Part shown: positions 10,057 through 17,455 of the stretch, in pieces
How the letters are laid out: each line of letters begins with the position of its first letter
Numbering within the stretch: position 1 is the stretch's first letter
Origin: Fodinibius halophilus
GTDB taxonomy: Bacteria; Bacteroidota; Rhodothermia; Balneolales; Balneolaceae
Direction: 5' to 3'
Length of the DNA: 64,000 bases
Assembly: GCF_011059105.1 (NCBI RefSeq)
Contig: NZ_JAALLS010000004.1
Span: forward strand, 62,001 to 126,000
Notes under the pieces: generated by a model
Databases searched by the model: none
What the model was told of the DNA's origin: nothing
What the model saw: only the letters and a program-made list of their open reading frames with translations
Translations under genes and position numbers: made by a program

Positions 10057-10863
10057 TCAATCATGAAAATTTTTTTTGTTAATAATTCCTAAATCAACTA
10101 TTAGAGCAATTATACTCACAGAAAGGAAATTCAAAATTTTAAAACTTGATATTGTAAATTGCTGATAAATGATGACTTCCTTAATTTTTTGCAGCATTAC
10201 CGTCACTTTTGGAAAAAGATGATAATTTAAATCCAAAAATTTATACCAAACATTATTCTCAATCAAAGGATAAAGGAGTTTAACCCTAACTTCCAAAAAC
10301 ATAGGCAGAATTAGTAATATAGTTAGAGAAGAAATGATAGCAACTAAAGTACTATCTGCAAGTAAACCTACAAGCAAAATGAATGGAACTATCAATACGG
10401 CAACAATTATATTTGTAAAAAAGGCGTAAAAGTATACTAATGGTATAAAACTGAAATTGATTAAAAGTTGAATAAAAAAAGCTGACCAAAATAACGTTAT
10501 CAATAAAGCAAATATGCTAAACATACCTAGATATTGATTGAAGAAAATTTGAGCTCTACTTATAGGCTTAACACAAAAGAAATCCATAAATGGGGTACTG
10601 TAAAAAATATGTGAGTGGGATGATGTTATGAAGATACCCAATAATAAAACAATCGATATATATATCATGAAACTATCACCGTATCCAGTAACTGTCGATG
10701 GCCTACCCAAATATTTAACATCTAAAATTACTCTTTTAGAAAACTCAAAATTGTAGCTATACAATAGAAACCATCCTAAGAATAGTGATATGATTATACT
10801 TAGGTAGAGTAGTTTAGATTTAGATAATTTCCTTAAATAAATTCTTACTGGTGTTAGTCTCAT
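10057..10863 (-). CDS. ABC-2 type transporter permease
   Basis: This 268-residue integral membrane protein has about six hydrophobic segments (20-40, 68-85, 110-135, 145-170, 172-195, 240-260), matching the size of an ABC-2 exporter permease. It follows the ATPase gene with two bases between stop and start, so the two are almost certainly translated together and form one exporter. The operon continues from a propeller lipoprotein and a Cys-containing secreted peptide, so a role in exporting or giving immunity to that peptide is possible but inferred. The gene is visibly A+T-rich compared with htrA and dnaJ outside the cassette. It ends 152 bp from the htrA-side direct repeat. Confidence 0.82.
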   Translation of the reverse strand: MRLTPVRIYLRKLSKSKLLYLSIIISLFLGWFLLYSYNFEFSKRVILDVKYLGRPSTVTGYGDSFMIYISIVLLLGIFITSSHSHIFYSTPFMDFFCVKPISRAQIFFNQYLGMFSIFALLITLFWSAFFIQLLINFSFIPLVYFYAFFTNIIVAVLIVPFILLVGLLADSTLVAIISSLTILLILPMFLEVRVKLLYPLIENNVWYKFLDLNYHLFPKVTVMLQKIKEVIIYQQFTISSFKILNFLSVSIIALIVDLGIINKKNFHD

Positions 10864-10865
10864 TT

Positions 10866-11759
10866 TCAGTTTAAATATTTTATAACTTCTTTTTCTAGAT
10901 CAAATTGTTTTTTTTCGATTGAGATAATACTAATATTGTTTTGGTCTAGTATGCGCAATGCCTCATTGATACTCTCAGTGCTTACATTAAGATAGTGATA
11001 GGCTTCATTAGAACCCACCGTCAAAAACAGGTTGTTCTCGGGTATAGATTCATCGGACGCAATTGTGATTTGGTGTAAGACCTCTTTCTTTTTTAGATCA
11101 TTAATATCGTAAGTCTTTGAGATACTACCCTGATCTAAAATACCCACTTTATCGCAAATCATTTCCACTTCACCTAGTAAATGAGAATTAATTAGAATCG
11201 TTTTACCATTCTTTTTTGTATTCTTTAGAATTTTTCGGACTGCGTCTTTTGCCATTGGATCTAGGCCATCAGTAGGTTCGTCCAGAATTAATAAATCTGG
11301 ATCATTACAGAAAGCGTGTATCAGTAATAGTTTTTGTTTAGTACCTTTCGAGTATTTGGAAATCCTTTTGTCAACATAGCTTTCAAAGTTCAATAAATGT
11401 ATTAATTCTGAAACTTTCGTGTTGCTACTTAAAGAATCTATATTACCCATATCTTTTAAAAATTGATGCCCTTTCAGAAAGCCAAACGAATTAAACCTCT
11501 CCGGCAAATAACCAATTCTAGAATTTTTTACTGGATTTTTTGGGTTTTCCCCGAAGACTTTACAACTCCCTCCTTCAAATGATAGTAGCCCCAAAATAAT
11601 ACGAATAAAGGTAGTTTTACCAGCACCATTTCTTCCTAATAAGCCAAATGCTTCACCTGGTTTTATAGTCAGGTTGAGATTTTTTAAAACACTGTCAGTG
11701 CTGCTAAATAGTCTATTTTTATAAGATTTAGATATGTTCTTAGCTTTAATTATTTCCAT
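10866..11759 (-). CDS. ABC transporter ATP-binding protein
   Basis: This 297-residue nucleotide-binding subunit energises the adjacent permease. Start is set at ATG 11759 (MEIIKAKNIS), where beta-strand 1 of the ABC fold begins; this overlaps the propeller gene's end by 14 bases, suggesting translational coupling. Walker A is GRNGAGKT (42-49), the signature is a variant YSKGTKQ in place of LSGGQ, Walker B is LLILDEPTDGLD and the H-loop is NSHLLGE. The SKGTKQ signature is common in BcrA/NatA-type exporters that handle antibiotics, lantibiotics or ions. About 80 residues follow the ABC core, as in that class. Substrate is unknown. Confidence 0.93.
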   Translation of the reverse strand: MEIIKAKNISKSYKNRLFSSTDSVLKNLNLTIKPGEAFGLLGRNGAGKTTFIRIILGLLSFEGGSCKVFGENPKNPVKNSRIGYLPERFNSFGFLKGHQFLKDMGNIDSLSSNTKVSELIHLLNFESYVDKRISKYSKGTKQKLLLIHAFCNDPDLLILDEPTDGLDPMAKDAVRKILKNTKKNGKTILINSHLLGEVEMICDKVGILDQGSISKTYDINDLKKKEVLHQITIASDESIPENNLFLTVGSNEAYHYLNVSTESINEALRILDQNNISIISIEKKQFDLEKEVIKYLN

Positions 11760-12717
11760 ATCTTTTATTTTTTGAAATTTCCCAAATTTCAGATTCAAAA
11801 CCACCAGTTATGTAAAAGTTAGAGGAGCTACCGGATTCAATGATCCCAGAAGAAAGTTCTACATCTACTGAATAAAGATATGAATATGACAAATCAAACA
11901 AATAAATGTAGCTTTTAATATCAGAATAAATACCACCTTTAAGAAAAAGTATTTCTTCGTTAGTTGGATCAAATTCTACATTTTGGATAAACGTATTTTG
12001 TGGAGTGCCAATTGTTGATAGTTTAATTTCATTAGTTAGAAAAGGTAAATTAAAGGACTTCTTTAACCTACCAGCAGAGTCATAAATTTGAACTAGATTT
12101 TTATAGCGGTACGCAAATATAAGGTTATTATTGCCATCAACTGTTAGTGTTCCCGCATTTAATAAAGCCGTATCATCCGGATTAACTTGAAAAAACCTGT
12201 TCAATAATTCTTTGTTTAAGCTATAGGTTTCAAAAATAACGCCATTTGGTCTATAAAGCTGAACCACTAAATTTCTGTTATTATCAAATGAAACATCAAA
12301 AGGCCGCCCCTCCTTAACTAATATTTCTTTACATTCAGAAAAGTCCTCTCTAATTAAAATAATTTTATTGGCATCTAAATCAGGTATTGCCATCCAACCG
12401 TATCTCAAATCACCAAATAAAGGTTTGTCTAACTCACAAGGTCCTTTGCCCTTTTTGCCCCACTTCGACAAGAAATCTCCCTTCTTATTAAATTTTAATA
12501 CTTCTCGATTGGATTTATCTATTACAAAAATAAATTTATCGTTCGTTAATAGACCAGAACTTTTGAAGTATGAAGTTGAATCATTAGGACCTCTGATTAA
12601 AGTACTGTCAACAGATAAAATTTCTTCTGATGGAGCAGACCTATTTTTAGCACAACTATTGCACAAGAATACAAATAAAGCTGAAAAACCTAATATGTAT
12701 CTAAATTTTTTTTTCAT
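11746..12717 (-). CDS. 6-bladed beta-propeller lipoprotein
   Basis: This 323-residue protein has a lipoprotein signal (lipid Cys at 22 in FLCNSCAKN), so it should be tethered outside the inner membrane. The body shows repeated propeller strands: 'FVIDKSNREVLKFNKKGDFLSKWGKKGKGPCE', 'AIPDLDANKIIL', 'LTVDGNNNLIFAYRY' and 'VEFDPTNEEILFL'. This is the pattern of the 6-bladed propeller proteins (DUF4221/DUF5128-like) that in Bacteroidota sit beside short NVEALA-type peptides. Here too a Cys-rich secreted peptide is directly upstream, separated by a terminator. It overlaps the ABC ATPase start. A second propeller with a peptide neighbour is at 15818-16906. Its function in any organism is unclear to me. 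Confidence 0.8.
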   Translation of the reverse strand: MKKKFRYILGFSALFVFLCNSCAKNRSAPSEEILSVDSTLIRGPNDSTSYFKSSGLLTNDKFIFVIDKSNREVLKFNKKGDFLSKWGKKGKGPCELDKPLFGDLRYGWMAIPDLDANKIILIREDFSECKEILVKEGRPFDVSFDNNRNLVVQLYRPNGVIFETYSLNKELLNRFFQVNPDDTALLNAGTLTVDGNNNLIFAYRYKNLVQIYDSAGRLKKSFNLPFLTNEIKLSTIGTPQNTFIQNVEFDPTNEEILFLKGGIYSDIKSYIYLFDLSYSYLYSVDVELSSGIIESGSSSNFYITGGFESEIWEISKNKRYGNN

Positions 12718-12741
12718 GTTATTAAGGTATTCAACAATCTT

Positions 12742-12778
12742 TAAAAATAAAAAAGCTACAGCTTTAGAAGCCTGCAGC
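12742..12778 (-). terminator. Terminator/attenuator between peptide gene and propeller
   Basis: Read on the minus strand, GCTGCAG (12778-12772) pairs with CTGTAGC (12761-12755), with one G-U pair, and is followed by TTTTTTATTTTT. It lies after the peptide stop and before the propeller ATG, so most transcripts would end after the peptide, with read-through into propeller-ABC. Confidence 0.7.
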
Positions 12779-12805
12779 CTACAAATACAATTATGGCATT
12801 AAACT

Positions 12806-13123
12806 TTAACCAGTAATTTCATTCCAGTAATAAGCGATATCACAACCAGCACGGCACCCACTTCTCTGCGCACCGTCAAAGAATGTATCTCCAGTATAAT
12901 CCTCATTACATCCAGTGATACATTTATCTCTGGCCTTATCATTTTCTGATTCTTCCTTTTTTGCAAAAGCTGAAGATACGAGTGATATCGCAACACTGTA
13001 GAATTCTCCCTCATTTGCATCAGTTTCTGTTGTTTGATACTGTATATTGAAAGTTAAAGTTACAAATCCTAGTAATACAACTGGTATAACTATGATCTTA
13101 AGTAGTCCTTGTAAATTATTCAT
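12806..13123 (-). CDS. Small secreted peptide precursor with four cysteines (NVEALA-like)
   Basis: This 105-residue protein has an N-terminal hydrophobic helix (8-25) and a middle segment FYSVAISLVSSAFAKKEE. The C-terminal core holds CITGC and GCRAGC, four Cys that could form two disulfides. The layout (TM/leader, an 'AL..' or 'AFA' processing-like segment, then a Cys-rich tail) resembles NVEALA-family peptides of Bacteroidota. The similarity is by pattern only, not by alignment. It is the first gene of the minus-strand cassette, followed by a terminator, a propeller lipoprotein and an ABC exporter. Start is ATG 13123; the upstream region carries a TA-dinucleotide run and then the htrA fragment. 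It could be a signal, toxin or bacteriocin-like peptide; unproven. Confidence 0.65.
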   Translation of the reverse strand: MNNLQGLLKIIVIPVVLLGFVTLTFNIQYQTTETDANEGEFYSVAISLVSSAFAKKEESENDKARDKCITGCNEDYTGDTFFDGAQRSGCRAGCDIAYYWNEITG

Positions 13124-13200
13124 AACAATAATTTAATTAATGTTGGTTAAAGCGCTTGTTATTAACATATATATATATATTCTTTCCCAAATATTAATTC

Positions 13201-13895
13201 GGCAGTGACGGCATCGGCTTTGCCGTACCGGTTGATATTGCCAAACGCGTAATGAAATCAATTATCAAAAATGGGCGTGTAGTACGTGCTTATCTTGATA
13301 TTGCAGGACAGGACATTACCCCTACCCTGGCAAAAGCATTAGAGTTGGATAGCAACAGGGGCATTGTCGTAAACCAAGTAAATGAAGATACCCCCGCAAA
13401 AGAAGCCGGACTTCAAGAAGGCGATATTATCCAAAAGCTAAATGGGAAAGAAATATTAAATTATGGAAACTTTCATACAAACATTGCTACTTCGAGTCCC
13501 GGTGATAAGATACAGTTACATATTTTACGGGACGGTGAAACAAAAAAGATATCTGTTACTCTAGGGGAACTGCCCAATGAACTGACTATGGATGAACAGA
13601 CTACTACTGATAAAACAATGGAAAAACAGCTGGGTTTTCGTGTGCAAGATCTAGCACCTGAAATTGCACAACAGCTTAACTTGGACCAAGACCAAGAAGG
13701 GGTGGTTGTAAGTCAAATTTCACAACGAAGCGAAGCCTACCGGCAGGGCCTGCGTCAAGGACATGTTATTACCAGTGTTGGCAATCAATAGACTTTAATG
13801 ATGCCATCAATAATCTGTTAGAACAAGAAAAAGATGTAGGTTTACTTCGGGTTCTGACCGATGAAAATAACTGTTTAGTTGCCTTTGAGTTATGA
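13201..13895 (+). pseudogene. Decayed 3' fragment of a second htrA/degP gene
   Basis: The translation from GSDGIGFAVPVDIAKRVM onward matches residues about 260-497 of the intact HtrA at 8335-9828: the end of the protease domain, PDZ1 and PDZ2. All triad residues (H, D, S) are absent because the 5' half is missing, and homology begins abruptly at 13201. Near 13790 several codons are lost and the frame breaks: ...ITSVGNQ then TAG, after which DFNDAINNLLEQEKDV...LVAFEL continues in another frame to a TGA at 13893-13895. The DNA is similar but clearly diverged from the intact copy, so this is not a recent tandem duplicate. It is followed by its own terminator and the direct repeat. Confidence 0.92.
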
Positions 13896-13926
13896 GGTAG
13901 ATGATCACTATAGCTAGATACAGGAG

Positions 13927-13953
13927 GCTCTCCCACACAGGAGGGCTTTTTTT
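13927..13953 (+). terminator. Terminator after the htrA fragment
   Basis: GCTCTCC (13927-13933) pairs with GGAGGGC (13940-13946), one G-U pair, followed by seven T. The 5' arm differs from that of the intact htrA terminator, whereas the 3' arm onward is identical to it. Confidence 0.82.
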
Positions 13954-13969
13954 ATGACAAGCTGACGAA
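13941..13969 (+). repeat. Direct repeat, right copy
   Basis: Exact second copy of the 29 bases at 9876-9904. The two copies are in the same orientation, 4,065 bp apart. Recombination between them would leave intact htrA followed directly by the dnaJ promoter region. Confidence 0.85.
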
Positions 13970-14009
13970 CTACTGCTATTAACTTGACAATTCGTTAGCT
14001 TTTGGATTC

Positions 14010-14025
14010 TGGCACTTTATTTGCT
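14010..14025 (+). promoter_or_regulatory. Sigma54-type (-24/-12) promoter sequence upstream of the dnaJ-like gene
   Basis: TGGCACTTTATTTGCT matches the RpoN consensus TGGCACG-N4-TTGCW at every position but one, with GG (14011-14012) and GC (14023-14024) correctly spaced. Predicted start is about 14036, a 40-base leader to ATG 14076. It is the second such site in this chaperone region. Confidence 0.62.
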
Positions 14026-14075
14026 CTCTTATATAGTGAAATCTCGAAAAAGCTCTATGATGCCACAATAACATT

Positions 14076-15119
14076 ATGGAATACAAAAACTATTACGACA
14101 TACTGGGTGTTAGCAAAAATGCTTCTCAGGATGAGATAAAGAAGGCATACCGTAAGAAAGCGGCTAAATACCATCCGGATAAAAACCCCGATGACCCCTC
14201 TGCTGAGGACAAATTTAAAGAGCTTGGTGAGGCATACGAAGTATTGCAAGACCCTGAGAAACGCAAGTTGTATGACAAAGTCGGTAAAGACTGGAAAAAA
14301 TATCAGCGTGCCGGCGGTACTGCTGATGGCTTTGATTGGTCTGATTATGCTCGTCAAAGTCGCCGGAGCCGTGGCTACAGTAATGGGGGACAACAGTATC
14401 AAACCGGATTCGACATCAATGACCTCTTTGGCGGAGGCGGTGGTGGACGAAGCGGAGCCCAACAGGGACAAGGGCGCAGTTTTTCCAGCTTTTTCGAAAC
14501 TATTTTTGGCGGGGCAGGCGGTGCCAGCCCCTTTGGACAGCAAGCCCAAAGCCAACGCTCTCGCCGCTACCAAAGCAATGCCAGACAACAGGGCCGGCAA
14601 GCTACAGCCAAGAAGAATTTAAACGCCGAAGTTACCATCCCACTGAAACAAGCCTACAACGGAACTTCTCGAACAATCCGTGTGGGCGGCGAAAAAATGA
14701 AAGTTAAAATACCTGCCGGTATAGAAGATGGTCAGCGCCTCAAATTAAAAGGGAAAGGATCTACCAAAGCCCGCGGTGGTGCTCGCGGCGATCTTCTTTT
14801 GACCGTTCGTATTGATATGCCGGAAGGTTATGAACGCAAAGGGAATAACCTGTACTACGATCATCCCCTTGATCTTTATACGGCTGTGCTCGGAGGTGAT
14901 ACTGTGGTTGATACTATTGCAGGTAAAGCAAAACTAACAATCCCTGCAGGCACTTCAAGTGGTAAACTGTTTAGACTCAATGGCATGGGCATGCCCGAAT
15001 TCCGTAACTCTTCAAACAAAGGTGACTTGTTAGCCCGCATGCAGGTGCAAGTACCTGAGAACTTATCAAAAGAAGAAGAGAAACTGTTTAATAAGTTGGC
15101 AAAAGAAAGAGATAGTTAA
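14076..15119 (+). CDS. cbpA: CbpA-like DnaJ (J-domain co-chaperone without zinc finger)
   Basis: This 347-residue type II J-protein stimulates DnaK ATPase and delivers clients. The J-domain (1-70) has HPD at 33-35. A Gly/Phe-rich linker follows (about 95-170), then two C-terminal beta domains (about 180-340) with [20 protein letters not shown] and [17 protein letters not shown]. No CxxCxGxG zinc repeats exist, separating it from classical DnaJ. It has its own sigma54-type promoter sequence. Its surroundings are odd: a decayed htrA fragment on the left and a decayed DUF2784-like fragment on the right, whose stop codon overlaps the dnaJ stop by two bases. No chaperone modulator gene (cbpM) is visible. 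Confidence 0.93.
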   Translation: MEYKNYYDILGVSKNASQDEIKKAYRKKAAKYHPDKNPDDPSAEDKFKELGEAYEVLQDPEKRKLYDKVGKDWKKYQRAGGTADGFDWSDYARQSRRSRGYSNGGQQYQTGFDINDLFGGGGGGRSGAQQGQGRSFSSFFETIFGGAGGASPFGQQAQSQRSRRYQSNARQQGRQATAKKNLNAEVTIPLKQAYNGTSRTIRVGGEKMKVKIPAGIEDGQRLKLKGKGSTKARGGARGDLLLTVRIDMPEGYERKGNNLYYDHPLDLYTAVLGGDTVVDTIAGKAKLTIPAGTSSGKLFRLNGMGMPEFRNSSNKGDLLARMQVQVPENLSKEEEKLFNKLAKERDS

Positions 15120-15420
15120 GCAACAATTTCTTTCTTTTTAAAGTCCTTGAAATTCAGATAGAGTGAAATCAGCAGTACTAAAAAGAAACAACTGGCTGTT
15201 GTAAAATCTACTATCATAGCGCTTAGTTCTATCCCCGTTAATTGCTGAATCAAAAACTGAATATAGGAATTGGGCATATCAGTCTCCCCCAGTTTCTGAC
15301 GTACCTGCCAGTGCCAGTGTGTAGAGTGACAATAACCAAAGCCATGCTATAACCAGAGAAAGGTCATAGCCGGCAGCCTAATAAGCCCCCTTTCGGACCT
15401 TTCCCGTTAACCAATCAATG
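15116..15420 (-). pseudogene. Decayed copy of the DUF2784-like membrane protein gene
   Basis: Read on the minus strand, the frame GFGYCHSTHWHWQVRQKLG followed by ETDMPNSYIQFLIQQL aligns with GFGYCPCTHWHWQVRQKLG and YTDMPNSYIKFLIDEL of the intact gene at 17003-17368, and runs to a TAA at 15116-15118. Upstream of this, TAG stops and a short deletion break the frame (FLWL then stop), and only faint N-terminal similarity remains to about 15420. It is therefore a broken relic in the same orientation as the intact gene. Cassette B lies between the two. Confidence 0.85.
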
Positions 15421-15524
15421 GAATACTTAATGGTTTATAATTTGTACCTATTTAGTTTTTTCTTTAGAGTGAAAGTAAGCTTAATTATTTTGGGCTTATA
15501 ATAAATAACTAACCATCAAACATT

Positions 15525-15757
15525 ATGCTTAAAAAACTATTCTATCTTTGAGTATTCTTTTCGGAATATTAGTCTTGGGATCTCCTATTCTCAATTCTTA
15601 TGCAAATATTAACGCTAAGGATACAACTGAAAGTGTAAAATGTAACAGCTCTGGCTCTTGGTGGGTTAGCTGTGACTATGACCCGGGATCAAATACTGTT
15701 ACGATAAATTGTGACTACGGCGGAGAAGACCCCTGTGGAAAAGCGGAAGTAGAATAA
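15525..15757 (+). CDS. Small secreted Cys peptide, frame broken in a run of six A
   Basis: The open frame from 15548 has only a TTG start and encodes a hydrophobic segment ending SPILNSYA and a core with four Cys (VKCNSS, VSCDY, INCDYGG, DPCGK). The likely true start is ATG 15525, but in that frame the reading meets TGA at 15549-15551. If the A-run at 15531-15536 had seven A instead of six, the product would begin MLKKTILSLSILFGILVLGS, a textbook signal peptide, and read straight into the Cys core (about 77 residues). So this is either a sequencing indel, slippage-dependent expression, or a fresh mutation. A perfect 15-bp hairpin and then a propeller gene follow. Confidence 0.6.
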
Positions 15758-15767
15758 TGTAATAATA

Positions 15768-15802
15768 ATAGGAGTGCTTAATAAATAATTAAGCACTCCT
15801 AT
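15768..15802. other. Perfect 15-bp hairpin between peptide and propeller genes
   Basis: ATAGGAGTGCTTAAT (15768-15782) and ATTAAGCACTCCTAT (15788-15802) are exact complements around a 5-base loop. No T-tract follows on the plus strand, so it may act as an mRNA-stabilising or partial-termination element separating the peptide from the propeller, as the terminator does in cassette A. Confidence 0.75.
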
Positions 15803-15817
15803 TCCAAAAAAAATCTT

Positions 15818-16906
15818 ATGAACATTATTGAAAATTTAAGACCAAACCCTCTGTGTATTGCGTTCTTTCTTGCTCTTTTTTTAGTCACAAGCAACAATAA
15901 CGCTTTTAGTCAGTATGCCAAACAGAATCCATCAAAGGCTTTCAAGGATTTATTTGTCAAAAACAAAGAAATATTTATATCAATAGATGAAAATACGCTC
16001 TTAGACAGACCTGTTTCTATACTTCAAACAAAAAACGACCAGCTAATTTGGGGTGAAAAAGAAGGAATAAAAGTTTTTGACCAATCGGGAGCTCTTATAA
16101 AGAAAGTTGAACTATCAGGTCGTGGTCCCGGTGAATTAATTAGGGCTTCGCAATACAATCTAACTGAATCTAATATTACTATTCTAGATGCCTCACAACT
16201 AAAGGTTATAGTTCTAAACAATGATTGTGAATTCCAACACGAATTCTTGGTTGCAAAAAATAGAACCAAGTTACATGCTAAATCAAGCAAGGGTAACTAT
16301 TACACTTTAAATGAATTGATGTTAAACTCAGAGACCCCTGCACTTTCTAAATATGATAGTACAGGTACAAAAATTGCAGAATGGGGAATTGTTCCATTAA
16401 CTGCCAAAACACAAAGAGCAAATCAAAATGGAGGTGGTATTACGTCTGATGGTCGCGGTAACATTTACTATTCATACCAAGGTGATTTTCGGATCTGGAA
16501 GTTAAACACATCTGAAAATTCTATCAGTATATTTAAAAACAAGCCTTCATATTTCAAACCAATATCACAAAAAGAATTACAAACAACTCAAAGAGCAAGA
16601 AAACTTTTTTATCTGGGCTATAAGGGAACCAGACTTACGGGGCTTTTCTTTCTTAAACCGAACATTATACTACAACAATTTGAAACTGGAAACCCTTTTA
16701 ATAAGCCTAAAGAAGAATTAACCTACTATTTAGAAATTTGGAATACTAGTGGTGAAAAATTAGCCTCCAAAATCGAAATACCTTATCCCATCGCTTGGGT
16801 TGATCAGAACTCAATTACACTACCTACGATGTATCCCTCAAAAATTTTACAACAAAAAGGGGAAATTAAGGCATTTAAAACTTTCACCATACAAATTTCA
16901 AAGTAG
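15818..16906 (+). CDS. Secreted 6-bladed beta-propeller protein
   Basis: This 362-residue protein has a cleavable signal peptide (hydrophobic 12-25, probable cut at AFS-Q near 31). The pattern 'IKVFDQSGALIKKVELSGRGPGEL' followed by 'ITILDASQLKVIVLN' and 'ITSDGRGNIYYSYQGDFRIWKLN' is that of the 6-bladed propeller family seen next to NVEALA peptides; the GRGPGE motif matches GKGPCE in the cassette A propeller. There is no lipid Cys here. It lies 60 bp after the Cys peptide, with a hairpin between, and 96 bp before the convergent DUF2784-like gene. No ABC genes accompany this second module. Function unknown. Confidence 0.78.
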   Translation: MNIIENLRPNPLCIAFFLALFLVTSNNNAFSQYAKQNPSKAFKDLFVKNKEIFISIDENTLLDRPVSILQTKNDQLIWGEKEGIKVFDQSGALIKKVELSGRGPGELIRASQYNLTESNITILDASQLKVIVLNNDCEFQHEFLVAKNRTKLHAKSSKGNYYTLNELMLNSETPALSKYDSTGTKIAEWGIVPLTAKTQRANQNGGGITSDGRGNIYYSYQGDFRIWKLNTSENSISIFKNKPSYFKPISQKELQTTQRARKLFYLGYKGTRLTGLFFLKPNIILQQFETGNPFNKPKEELTYYLEIWNTSGEKLASKIEIPYPIAWVDQNSITLPTMYPSKILQQKGEIKAFKTFTIQISK

Positions 16907-17002
16907 AAAATATCCATATCGCCGCATCCGAACTAAGTTCCCCCAAAAACTTATCGGATATGTAAAGAGAGCCTTTAAGTGAACTTAGAGTGTCTACCTA
17001 AA

Positions 17003-17368
17003 TCAGCCTTCACCAACTTTCCAGTTTACATAAACTGAAACTACTAGAACAGCCACAAAAAGTATCCCGGTCCACATATCAACAACATTTGCTGATACCT
17101 TAATGCCTAGAAGCTCATCTATCAAAAATTTAATGTATGAATTAGGCATATCAGTATACCCCAGTTTTTGGCGCACCTGCCAGTGCCAATGGGTACACGG
17201 GCAGTACCCAAAACCATACCATATGCCAAGGCCAAACCAAGAAAAAGCTGTCAACAAGAGCGTTGCCAAATTCCATCGCCGTGTTTTCTTCCATATCCAC
17301 CCGAAGAGATTAAATAGGATGAACAGGGTATGGAAAATGATAAAACCGACATCCAAAAGAGTATACAT
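17003..17368 (-). CDS. DUF2784-like small membrane protein
   Basis: This 121-residue protein has about three to four TM helices (5-25, 33-50, 95-115) and the family-type motif GFGYCPCTHWHWQVRQKLG, reminiscent of the 'YCPLT.WE...R...G' signature of DUF2784. Function is unknown. Start is ATG 17368. A broken copy lies at 15116-15420 in the same direction, so cassette B appears to sit within a former duplication. It diverges from the S1/P1 nuclease gene across 87 bp. Confidence 0.75.
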   Translation of the reverse strand: MYTLLDVGFIIFHTLFILFNLFGWIWKKTRRWNLATLLLTAFSWFGLGIWYGFGYCPCTHWHWQVRQKLGYTDMPNSYIKFLIDELLGIKVSANVVDMWTGILFVAVLVVSVYVNWKVGEG

Positions 17369-17455
17369 ATTAAAAATTCGTTAAACGACTTACCTTTCTG
17401 TTAAAAAGTAGTGATATTCAGCTTTGATAAAAATCACTCTTAGAACGTACTAGAC

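Noticed and set aside
13164-13180. TA-dinucleotide run as a phase-variable promoter of the peptide gene
   Set aside because: The run is short and its distance to a defined -10/-35 is unknown; without population data this is only an A+T-rich promoter region.
10057-13969. Cassette A as an IS element or integrative element with its own recombinase
   Set aside because: No transposase, integrase or terminal inverted repeats are found; only direct repeats and cargo genes are visible, so I report it as a cassette of unknown mobility.
15768-15802. Possible CIRCE heat-shock operator (TTAAGCACTC and GAGTGCTTAA halves)
   Set aside because: The halves are in the opposite order to CIRCE (GAGTGC first), the spacer is wrong and the neighbour genes are not groE/hrcA; it is better read as a plain hairpin.
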